Positions 1 through 5,415 of a stretch of DNA of 7,391 nucleotides are shown here, in pieces. Made by a program: the position numbers and the translations under genes. The first letter of the stretch is position 1. The number at the start of each line of letters is the position of its first letter. The notes under the pieces are model-generated. The model made no database searches. It saw only the letters and a list, made by a program, of their open reading frames with translations, and was not told where the DNA came from. Source of the DNA: Clostridia bacterium (GTDB taxonomy: Bacteria > Bacillota_A > Clostridia > Oscillospirales > Acutalibacteraceae). The stretch lies in assembly GCA_017549665.1 (NCBI GenBank), contig JAFYUD010000225.1, positions 1 to 7,391 of the forward strand. Reading direction: 5' to 3'.

Positions 1-500
1 AGCTTCTCAAAAAAGCGGGCATCAAGACCCACTACGTCAGCGCTGACATTGACAACGCTACCATGGAGGTTCTTCCCGGTAAGGTGTTCGGTCACGGTCT
101 TGAGGTTATCTGCCGCCTCGTTGCTACGGGCAGCTTTATCCGCAGATACGGTGAATACATTGAAGACGGTACAGTTCTTGAGGGCGGTTATGTTGAATGC
201 ACATTCAAAAACGATGCAAAGGGCGATCCCCTTGTTACAGGCGAAGGCCTTGCAGCACTCGGTGTTATGACTCCCGCTATGTTCGAGAGCATGAAGGAGC
301 AGACTCTTAAAATCACAAAGATCGTTGCTGACGACCTTAAGTCAATCGGTCTTGATCTCTGGGATATCAAGTTCGAGTTCGGTTACAACAACAACGAAGT
401 TATCCTTATCGACGAAATTGCTTCAGGCAATATGCGTGTATACAAGGATGGCAAGATCGTTGATCCCGTTGATCTTACAAAGTATATCCTCAACAGATAA
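1..500 (+). CDS. purC: Phosphoribosylaminoimidazole-succinocarboxamide synthase (SAICAR synthase), C-terminal part
   Basis: This is a partial gene: the frame is open from base 3 and the start lies left of the window; about 165 residues are visible. SAICAR synthase is a cytoplasmic purine-biosynthesis enzyme that joins aspartate to CAIR using ATP. Visible family features, numbering the fragment from base 3, are the block around [16 protein letters not shown] (about residues 34-49), the signature WDIKFEFG (120-127) and the following DEI (137-139) with a conserved R a few residues later, matching the nucleotide/metal-binding C-terminal half of PurC. The end at KYILNR followed by TAA is a normal family C-terminus. 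The Met codon at 63 lies inside the conserved region, so it is not the start. A strong terminator follows within 10 bases, so purC is the last gene of its transcript. Assignment is by recognised motifs; confidence is high. Confidence 0.93.
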   Translation, partial: LLKKAGIKTHYVSADIDNATMEVLPGKVFGHGLEVICRLVATGSFIRRYGEYIEDGTVLEGGYVECTFKNDAKGDPLVTGEGLAALGVMTPAMFESMKEQTLKITKIVADDLKSIGLDLWDIKFEFGYNNNEVILIDEIASGNMRVYKDGKIVDPVDLTKYILNR

Positions 501-507
501 TAAAACG

Positions 508-537
508 AAAAAAGACCCGTTTACGGGTCTTTTTTTT
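508..537 (+). terminator. Intrinsic terminator of purC
   Basis: A perfect GACCCG-TTTA-CGGGTC stem-loop (514-529) is preceded by six A (508-513) and followed by eight T (530-537). The A and T runs can extend the stem. It lies 8 bases after the purC stop and only 5 bases before the next promoter. Confidence 0.95.
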
Positions 538-542
538 GTTTG

Positions 543-572
543 TTGACATCAACATTATTGCTATGATATAAT
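543..572 (+). promoter_or_regulatory. SigA-type promoter of the PHP-domain gene
   Basis: A consensus -35 TTGACA (543-548) and a consensus -10 TATAAT (567-572) are separated by 18 bases. An extended -10 TG dinucleotide sits at 564-565 (TGATATAAT). Transcription would start near 579, giving a leader of about 26 nt that contains the SD AAGAGGT (591-597), 7 nt before the ATG at 605. No operator-like sequence is apparent, so expression is probably strong and constitutive (inference). Confidence 0.9.
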
Positions 573-604
573 TCAACTGATACTAAAAAGAAGAGGTAGT
601 AACA

Positions 605-1882
605 ATGGGATATAAAATTACAAACCCTTACGAAAGCGTAACTGAGCTTATCCGAAATAACAATAATCACTACAAAACCAATTTACATACTCATTCAACA
701 TACAGTGATGCGAATTATACCATGACTGAAATGATCGAAGAATTTTATGATCAGGATTTTGATATTCTTGCAATGACTGAGCACGGTCTTCTGGGTAAGG
801 AGTGGGACAAGGAGCCTACTATCGTCCCCCTTTACCTGTTTCAGAATCTCTGGCACGGCAAAAGAAAGCATCCCACAACCGAGCAGTATCATGCAATGGT
901 TGACGGCTCGTACAAAACTGCGGAAAACCGCCGTACAAAGAAAAGAGGTCTTCAGTGCGTGCCCGATTGCATCGAAGCAAATATGTGTACACTCATGAAG
1001 AATCATGTCAACGGTTACTTCACAGATGATGCATGCGAAGGTATTTTCGGTAAGGAAAACGAATATGAAACACCTATCATGAAGATTGAAAAAAGCGGCG
1101 GTGTTTCTCATATCAATCATCCCACCGACTGGCTTCAGTGCAGAAAATTTCCCGATTGCCTTGAAAACGAAGAAAATGTGGAATTTTTCGCAGACCTTCT
1201 GAGAAGATACAAATCATGTCTGGGTATTGAAATCCTCAATATGTATGACAGACCCAACTATCAGGACCGTATGCTCTGGGACAAGCTTCTCAAAGAGCTT
1301 ATTCCCGAGGGTGAGAGAAGTGTATGGGGCTTTGCAAACAGTGACGCTCACAGAAGAAAAGAAATTGACACAGCATTCATGGATTTCATTCTTCCTGAAT
1401 ATTCAATAAAAAATCTCCGTTCAGCAATGGAAAACGGCACATTCTTCTCATTTGCAAGATACGCAAAAAATGAAATGGGCGCTGATTTCGTAGGCAAGGG
1501 TGAAATTCCCGCTGTTACAGATATCACTGTTGATGATGAAAATGATACCATTTCAATAAGCGCTATAAACTGCAAAGCAATTGAATGGGTTGCAGACGGC
1601 AAGGTCATCAAGAGCGAGACAATCGAAAAAGACGGCACTATGACAAGCGTTATAAGCCTTAATGACCACAGCAAGGATATCAGCTGTTATGTCCGAGCTC
1701 AGCTCAAGGGTGACGGAGGCATTCTTATGACTCAGCCGTTTATCTGCGACGACGGTGACATTGCAAGATTCAGAAAGAATATTCCTGCAAAGAAACCCCT
1801 GACAGCAAAAGAGAAAATGAAAAAGCATTTCAACGAAACACGCCTCGGTGTAATCGTTAATAAAATCCAGGGGAAATGGTAA
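605..1882 (+). CDS. PHP-domain metal-dependent phosphoesterase-like protein (CehA/McbA-type)
   Basis: A complete 425-residue protein. It carries the metal-ligand pattern of the PHP (polymerase and histidinol phosphatase) superfamily: H28-x-H30 with D35 (LHTHSTYSD), E59-H60 (MTEHG), E124 and H134 (the latter in HVNGYF), H169/H172 (SHINHP) and D247-x-H249 (NSDAH). These residues build a trinuclear metal site for phosphoester hydrolysis in known members. Residues about 300-380 form a beta-rich tail (pattern AIEWVADGKVI, later YVRAQLKGDGG) like the C-terminal domain of CehA/McbA-type phosphohydrolases. No signal peptide is visible, so it should be cytoplasmic. The start is fixed by the SD AAGAGGT and the upstream promoter. 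It is monocistronic: own promoter on the left, terminator at 2012-2046 on the right. The TAA stop coincides with the left end of the repeat element. The substrate cannot be read from the sequence. Confidence 0.85.
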   Translation: MGYKITNPYESVTELIRNNNNHYKTNLHTHSTYSDANYTMTEMIEEFYDQDFDILAMTEHGLLGKEWDKEPTIVPLYLFQNLWHGKRKHPTTEQYHAMVDGSYKTAENRRTKKRGLQCVPDCIEANMCTLMKNHVNGYFTDDACEGIFGKENEYETPIMKIEKSGGVSHINHPTDWLQCRKFPDCLENEENVEFFADLLRRYKSCLGIEILNMYDRPNYQDRMLWDKLLKELIPEGERSVWGFANSDAHRRKEIDTAFMDFILPEYSIKNLRSAMENGTFFSFARYAKNEMGADFVGKGEIPAVTDITVDDENDTISISAINCKAIEWVADGKVIKSETIEKDGTMTSVISLNDHSKDISCYVRAQLKGDGGILMTQPFICDDGDIARFRKNIPAKKPLTAKEKMKKHFNETRLGVIVNKIQGKW

Positions 1883-2012
1883 ACAATAATTTAAATGTAC
1901 AATGTACAGTGAACAATGTACAATTAAAATTCAACACCGAAGGTGTTCTGATAATTGTAAATTGTAAATTGTAAATTGTAAATTGTTAATTTAAAAGACA
2001 AATTCTGATTTA
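1880..2012 (+). mobile_element. Palindromic MITE-like repeat element, copy 1
   Basis: A 133-bp AT-rich element, identical to 3780-3905 apart from its heptamer array. Both copies begin and end with TA, as expected for a TA target-site duplication of the IS630/Tc1-mariner kind. The ends are imperfect inverted repeats (1880-1892 TAAACAATAATTT against the reverse complement of 2000-2012 TAAATCAGAATTT, 10 of 13 matching). The interior folds on itself: a central hairpin AACACC-GAA-GGTGTT (1933-1947) is flanked by arms around 1891-1927 and 1953-1994 that are largely complementary. It has no coding capacity. Its left TA forms the start of the PHP gene's TAA stop and its right end forms the TAA stop of the minus-strand acyltransferase gene. 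That it is repeated is certain; that it transposed is inference. Confidence 0.75.
1953..1987 (+). repeat. Heptanucleotide tandem array (5 units) inside repeat copy 1
   Basis: Four AATTGTA units (1953-1980) followed by one AATTGTT (1981-1987). The array forms the right arm of the element's palindrome; the left arm carries degenerate counterparts (ACAATGTACA-type words). Copy 2 has four units, so this array accounts for the length difference between the copies. Confidence 0.9.
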
Positions 2013-2963
2013 TGCATCTCTGAGCATCAGGGATGCATTTTTATTTTCTGTCCATTTTCTGATAACAGCAGGATTTTCAAAAATCTCATTGCATCTTTTT
2101 ATAAAAGGAATAATATCTCCGAAATCAAGCGCTCTGTGGTCAAAGGCGATACAGATGGGCAGAATCTTTCTGAATTCGGCATTTTTACAGCCGCAACTGT
2201 CGGTTGCACACACAACTTTATCCTGAACAGCGCCGATTCCGAAGGCTGCAACCTGAGGAGGCACAACCTCCAGAAGAGAAACCGAGCCTGTAAGACTTCT
2301 GTCAAGTGAGCCGAGGTTTGAAACTGTTACAGTACCCTGCTCGATATCCTTACCTGTAAGTCTGTCTTCCTTACTGATGGAATTGTACTTTTTCTTATCT
2401 TCACCGGAAAGAAGTCTGATTCTGTGCTTGCCTGTCTTTGCACCGAAAAGTCTGCCGAGAGCTTTTATGATTCTTCCCTTTTTCAGTTCATTAATTGTAT
2501 TTTCAAATGACACTTCATACATAGCCTCGTCAAGAATTGTGTTTTCAGCTTTTCTTCTGACATCTGCCATTTTCTGAGTTATTTCATCAAGATTCATTTT
2601 TTCAAAGCCACGGACATTTATTGTCATCATGTGTCCGTTGGGCATAACCATAGGAATAGAAATATTGATTTCCTCAAAACGGTCTATTCTTCCTCTGACA
2701 AGAAAGCTGTTATAATTAAGATGAGCATTCATCTGAGGCGCCGCCTTGAGTCCCTCTGCAATAATCTTAAGCATCAGAGTGTTTACTGTGATTCTGTCGT
2801 CAAGTGTTCTGTCTGCGTTGAGTCTTTTAAGTTCAACAAGAAGCGCTGATACGTCTGCTTCATAATTATATGCAACGTGAGGAATATTCTTCCAACTTTC
2901 GGATGTCATGTTTGCTACTATCTTTCTCTGAAGTGAAAAATGTTCTGTGTTTGTAATATGCAT
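2010..2963 (-). CDS. Stand-alone 2-oxoacid dehydrogenase E2-type acyltransferase (catalytic domain only)
   Basis: A complete 317-residue protein of the E2 acyltransferase/chloramphenicol acetyltransferase fold. Visible features are the N-terminal RKIVANMTSESWKNIPHV block typical of the E2 catalytic domain, VTVSNLGSL (212-220), VPPQVAAFGIGA (234-245) and the active-site segment FDHRALDFGD (274-283), with catalytic H276 and D280. The usual HxxxDG is altered: F281 stands where G is normal, with G282 next. There is no lipoyl or E1/E3-binding domain, and no dehydrogenase E1/E3 genes nearby, so a classical dehydrogenase complex is unlikely; it may acylate from acyl-CoA (inference). About 50 extra, lysine-rich residues (155-205) interrupt the domain, and a C252-x4-C257-x-C259 cluster is unusual. 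The start ATG (2963-2961) has a GAGG SD (2973-2976 on the complement). It is divergent from the XRE gene. Confidence 0.85.
   Translation of the reverse strand: MHITNTEHFSLQRKIVANMTSESWKNIPHVAYNYEADVSALLVELKRLNADRTLDDRITVNTLMLKIIAEGLKAAPQMNAHLNYNSFLVRGRIDRFEEINISIPMVMPNGHMMTINVRGFEKMNLDEITQKMADVRRKAENTILDEAMYEVSFENTINELKKGRIIKALGRLFGAKTGKHRIRLLSGEDKKKYNSISKEDRLTGKDIEQGTVTVSNLGSLDRSLTGSVSLLEVVPPQVAAFGIGAVQDKVVCATDSCGCKNAEFRKILPICIAFDHRALDFGDIIPFIKRCNEIFENPAVIRKWTENKNASLMLRDA
2012..2046 (+). terminator. Intrinsic terminator for the rightward PHP transcript, inside the convergent gene
   Basis: The stem ATGCATC-T-CTGA (2012-2023), loop GCA and TCAG-G-GATGCAT (2027-2038) pair along the whole length with one T-G wobble, and are followed by a T-rich tract (TTTTTATTTT, about 2037-2046). 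This is a typical rightward rho-independent terminator. On the opposite strand it encodes the last nine residues of the acyltransferase, and its outermost A-T pair uses the last base of the repeat element. It lacks a useful T-run leftward, so it probably does not terminate the minus-strand gene. Confidence 0.8.
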
Positions 2964-2996
2964 TGTATTAATCCTCGCAATTCTTTAATAGTTGTC

Positions 2997-3011
2997 GGTG
3001 TGATTCACACC
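2997..3011. promoter_or_regulatory. 15-bp palindrome, candidate operator
   Basis: GGTGTGA-T-TCACACC is a perfect 7+1+7 inverted repeat in the divergent region, 34 bp upstream of the acyltransferase start. With the proposed minus-strand promoter (-10 at 3025-3030) it would cover the first transcribed bases, a position suited to repression. It is not followed by a T-run, so it is not a terminator. A regulatory role is inference. Confidence 0.45.
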
Positions 3012-3024
3012 CTGATGTAATTGT

Positions 3025-3033
3025 ATGATAGCA
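3025..3033 (-). promoter_or_regulatory. Possible extended -10 of the acyltransferase promoter
   Basis: On the minus strand TGC-TATCAT (3033-3025) is an extended -10-like element. No convincing -35 lies 16-18 bp upstream. Transcription would begin near 3018, leaving a leader of about 55 nt that includes the palindrome. It is the best candidate seen, but weak. Confidence 0.3.
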
Positions 3034-3075
3034 GCACCGCATTTTCTACATATATCCGGTTGCGACACCCGTCAG

Positions 3076-3127
3076 TTGCACAAAAATTACCGTTGCAACC
3101 TGTATTTGCATTGAAATATCTTGCAAA
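3076..3127. promoter_or_regulatory. Cluster of TTGCA words, candidate operator of the XRE gene
   Basis: TTGCA occurs at 3076, 3093, 3106 and 3121, with a related TTGCG at 3060. Two occurrences are parts of palindromes: GTTGCAAC (3092-3099) and TTTGCA-N11-TGCAAA (3105-3127), and the latter overlaps the -35 hexamer at 3121-3126. This arrangement suits binding of a dimeric regulator, plausibly the XRE protein encoded just downstream (autoregulation, inference). Confidence 0.4.
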
Positions 3128-3149
3128 AATCAGTTTCCGAATGTATAAT
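3121..3149 (+). promoter_or_regulatory. SigA-type promoter of the XRE regulator gene
   Basis: The -35 TTGCAA (3121-3126) and consensus -10 TATAAT (3144-3149) are 17 bp apart. Transcription would start near 3156. This sets the gene start downstream of that point and excludes the ATG codons at 3021 and 3141. It probably also drives the membrane-protein gene at 3920. Confidence 0.75.
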
Positions 3150-3179
3150 AAATTAAAAAACACATTGGATGTGAGATTT

Positions 3180-3782
3180 TTGAGTTTACAGTTAGGTACA
3201 AAACTTGCTGACCTGAGAAAGCGCAACGGTTATTCACAGGAGGCACTTGCTGAAAAATTAGGTATCAGCCGTCAGGCTGTTTCAAAATGGGAGCGTGGCG
3301 AATCCACTCCCGATACAGATACACTTATTGAATTATCACGCCTTTACGGTGTAAGCCTCGACGAGCTTGTCGGGAATAATCCCACTGCACACAGCGACGC
3401 AAAGCAGGAATTCACACCTGATACGGAAAATGTTCAGCAGGAGAAAAAGGGACCCGTTTACCCCGGACTTTCAAACAAGCTGCTGAAATTCCCCTTACCG
3501 ATACTTATAGTTGCGGTTTACATATTCCTTGGATTTTCAGTTCATCTGTGGCATCCCACGTGGCTGATATTCCTTCTTATTCCTGCTTATTATCACTTCG
3601 CAATTGCGGCAAGAGCAAAAACAATGAAAGGCTTTCTTCTTGGAATGCCCGTAATTGAAGCGGCAGTAATTCTTTTCCTTATACTCGGTCTTGCTGTCAA
3701 CGCATGGAAATATGCATGGATACTTTTCATTATGGCACTCTTCTATTACTGGGCAGTTGCAACGTATGTAAAGAAAGACTAA
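3180..3782 (+). CDS. XRE-family transcriptional regulator with four-helix membrane tail
   Basis: Taken from TTG at 3180 the product has 200 residues and begins SLQLGTKLADLRKRNGYSQE, as XRE domains usually do. The helix-turn-helix is about residues 5-64, with recognition region GISRQAVSKWERGES (28-42) and the usual SLDELV end. A polar linker (65-100) follows, then four hydrophobic segments (about 104-121, 126-145, 157-174, 178-196) ending at KKD. It should be a membrane-anchored DNA-binding protein. In-frame GTG (3171) or TTG (3165) are alternative starts; 3180 is preferred because GGATGTGAG (3167-3175) is the only SD-like stretch and the promoter lies at 3121-3149. Upstream ATGs in frame precede the transcription start. 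It is divergent from the acyltransferase and probably co-transcribed with the membrane protein 137 bp downstream. Its TAA stop is the left end of repeat copy 2. Target and signal are unknown; control of this locus is inference. Confidence 0.8.
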   Translation: MSLQLGTKLADLRKRNGYSQEALAEKLGISRQAVSKWERGESTPDTDTLIELSRLYGVSLDELVGNNPTAHSDAKQEFTPDTENVQQEKKGPVYPGLSNKLLKFPLPILIVAVYIFLGFSVHLWHPTWLIFLLIPAYYHFAIAARAKTMKGFLLGMPVIEAAVILFLILGLAVNAWKYAWILFIMALFYYWAVATYVKKD

Positions 3783-3905
3783 ACAATAATTTAAATGTAC
3801 AATGTACAGTGAACAATGTACAATTAAAATTCAACACCGAAGGTGTTCTGATAATTGTAAATTGTAAATTGTTAATTGTTAATTTAAAAGACAAATTCTG
3901 ATTTA
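3780..3905 (+). mobile_element. Palindromic MITE-like repeat element, copy 2
   Basis: A 126-bp direct copy of 1880-2012, exactly 1900 bp downstream and in the same orientation. The first 87 bases are identical; the array then has four heptamers instead of five, and the right end is identical again. It has the same TA ends and 10/13 terminal inverted repeats (3780-3792 and 3893-3905), and the same central AACACC-GAA-GGTGTT hairpin (3833-3847). Its left TA forms the XRE gene's TAA stop; its right end stops one base before the SD of the membrane-protein gene. There is no T-run after the hairpin, so read-through into 3920 is expected. Mobility is inference. Confidence 0.75.
3853..3880 (+). repeat. 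Heptanucleotide tandem array (4 units) inside repeat copy 2
   Basis: Two AATTGTA units (3853-3866) followed by two AATTGTT units (3867-3880). Compared with copy 1 it has one unit fewer and a different A/T composition in the last positions, as expected from slippage or unequal exchange within the array. Confidence 0.9.
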
Positions 3906-3919
3906 TAAGGGGTGTTACT

Positions 3920-5383
3920 ATGTCAACAGAAAAAATGAACAACCTGTCAGTTGTCAGAAAAATCATCGCAGTTATTTCAGGTGCTTTTCTGACAGGTTAC
4001 ATGTGGCATGTAAGAGGTCAGCACGGTTTCGGCTCCAAATGGGGTGTTTTCAGTGTTGCACTGACACTCATGCTGCTTATTTTCGCACTCTACGGCAAAC
4101 GCAGAAAAATGAATTATGAGATGATTCCTCTCGCAGCGGCATTCATGAGTATAACAGCCGGCGGTTGGGGCACACTTAATTCACAGATGAACGGTTATCT
4201 CGGTCCCAACGCTTATTTTGCAGGTGAGGATTTTTACCGTTACGTCGAGATAAGTCCTTTCAGCGGTCTTGCGATAATGCTTCTGCTGGGCTTCGGATGG
4301 ATGCCGTTATTTGCAGTCGTATTCGGCTCTCTTTTCTCTGAAAAGCAGTACAGAATCAAGGACTATATTATTTTCACCGGAGTGTTTTACGGAACAATGC
4401 TTATCTGCAACATGACCGTTTCACATCCTCTGCTTGCACTTATAAATCCTCAGGCTGTTGAAAACTGCGCACTCGGAATTGCTGACGCAGGTCACGACCT
4501 TACACCTTACGTGGCATTCATCAAAAATTTCGGTTCAGCTGCATGGGCAAAACCTATTCCCTTCTGCCGTAATTACTTTACAAGCGTAAAGGTAATTTCC
4601 GCTGCTATCGGCGCACTTACAAGCTCACTGAGTGTAAGATTCATTCTTAAAGATAAAGTAACTGCACGCATTTCAGTGCTTGTTAATATTGTAAGCGCTG
4701 TCGCTATCACTGCAGCTGACTTTGTTATGATCACAGATTCTGACAGAGGCTTCCTTGCAGGAATCTATGCGCCCACATACATAACTGCAAATGCATGGGA
4801 GCTGTGGGAATACTTCACAGGCTTCATTCTCGGTCTGGGCATCATGATTATCGTTGTCTGTATGCCTGCTGAAATGACAGCAACAGAAGATGATTACGAA
4901 TATACCCCCCTTATCACAAACAAGAAATTCAGTATGTTCTATCACACAATTTTCACTCTTCTCTTCTCATTCGGTATCACACTTGCAAGAGCTGTCTCAA
5001 TGAGAAGCGTAGAGATGTTTGCAGCTGATGAGGCTCTTGAAATTGTGGGAATCGTCGTACTTGGTATAATTGCATTCATCCCCTGCTTCCTTACAGCGAA
5101 AAAGAATATTCTTGACAAGAATCTTCTTATCCCTGTCGACAAGCCTGTATGGGAATTTTCAAAAACAGGACTGTATATTTATGTACTGATTGCATCAATT
5201 GCATACTTCTTCCTCGGTCAGGACAGCAGAAAGTCACTGCTTAATCTTGAATACACCGCAGGCTTCTCAGAATTATGGAACAGAGGTGACCTTACCGATC
5301 CGATTCTCATGCTTTCAACACTTGTAATCATAATCGTTACATTTGCAATTCTTACAAAAAAACCAAAAACTCAGACTAAATAA
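3920..5383 (+). CDS. Polytopic membrane protein of unknown function
   Basis: A complete 487-residue protein I do not recognise. It has about twelve hydrophobic segments (roughly 13-30, 43-59, 68-83, 115-139, 148-166, 224-241, 251-271, 299-315, 340-358, 374-392, 417-433, 461-479), so it is an integral membrane protein, with no cleavable signal peptide evident. Between the first two segments lies a striking motif, WHVRGQHGFGSKWG (29-42). GGWGTLNSQMNGYLG (81-95) follows the third segment and NAWELWEY (291-298) comes before the eighth. Conserved-looking W, H, R and G near the membrane surface suggest an active or transport site (inference). An RGQxG motif after a first helix recalls an uncharacterised family of bacterial membrane proteins, from memory only. 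The start ATG has the SD AAGGGG (3907-3912). No own promoter is clear, so transcription likely comes from 3121-3149. A bidirectional terminator follows the stop. Confidence 0.8.
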   Translation: MSTEKMNNLSVVRKIIAVISGAFLTGYMWHVRGQHGFGSKWGVFSVALTLMLLIFALYGKRRKMNYEMIPLAAAFMSITAGGWGTLNSQMNGYLGPNAYFAGEDFYRYVEISPFSGLAIMLLLGFGWMPLFAVVFGSLFSEKQYRIKDYIIFTGVFYGTMLICNMTVSHPLLALINPQAVENCALGIADAGHDLTPYVAFIKNFGSAAWAKPIPFCRNYFTSVKVISAAIGALTSSLSVRFILKDKVTARISVLVNIVSAVAITAADFVMITDSDRGFLAGIYAPTYITANAWELWEYFTGFILGLGIMIIVVCMPAEMTATEDDYEYTPLITNKKFSMFYHTIFTLLFSFGITLARAVSMRSVEMFAADEALEIVGIVVLGIIAFIPCFLTAKKNILDKNLLIPVDKPVWEFSKTGLYIYVLIASIAYFFLGQDSRKSLLNLEYTAGFSELWNRGDLTDPILMLSTLVIIIVTFAILTKKPKTQTK

Positions 5384-5387
5384 ATTC

Positions 5388-5411
5388 AAGGGACAGTGTA
5401 AGCTGTCCCTT
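5388..5411. terminator. Bidirectional intrinsic terminator between convergent genes
   Basis: AAGGGACAG (5388-5396), loop TGTAAG and CTGTCCCTT (5403-5411) form a perfect 9-bp stem. It sits between the stop of the membrane-protein gene (5383) and the stop of the minus-strand ligase (5416-5418). Flanks are modestly T-rich in both directions (TTTAGTTTA rightward, GAATTTATTT leftward), so it probably ends both transcripts. Confidence 0.8.
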
Positions 5412-5415
5412 TAGT

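Noticed and set aside
49..270. Small frame overlapping the start of the window in a second frame
   Set aside because: It lies inside purC coding sequence, which has clear SAICAR synthase motifs in the other frame.
695..1120. Antisense reading frame over the PHP gene, and similar overlapping frames over the other genes
   Set aside because: They lack SD sites and recognisable domains and lie wholly inside genes with clear conserved motifs.
1953..1987. CRISPR-like array from the regular heptamers
   Set aside because: Units are 7 bp, contiguous and without spacers; this is a simple tandem repeat.
2010..2963. Pyruvate dehydrogenase E2 subunit of a classical complex
   Set aside because: No lipoyl or subunit-binding domain and no E1 or E3 genes in the window.
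2997..3011. Terminator function for the palindrome
   Set aside because: No T-run on either side and it lies in the 5' region of both divergent genes.
3021..3179. N-terminal extension of the XRE protein from ATG 3021 or ATG 3141
   Set aside because: The TTGCAA/TATAAT promoter at 3121-3149 lies inside or on top of this stretch, the extra residues do not resemble an XRE N-terminus, and neither ATG has an SD.
3869..3908. Promoter for the membrane-protein gene within repeat copy 2 (TTGTTA with TTATAA)
   Set aside because: The spacing to TTATAA is about 21 bp or more, and TTGTNA words recur simply because of the heptamers; the fit is no better than expected in such AT-rich DNA.
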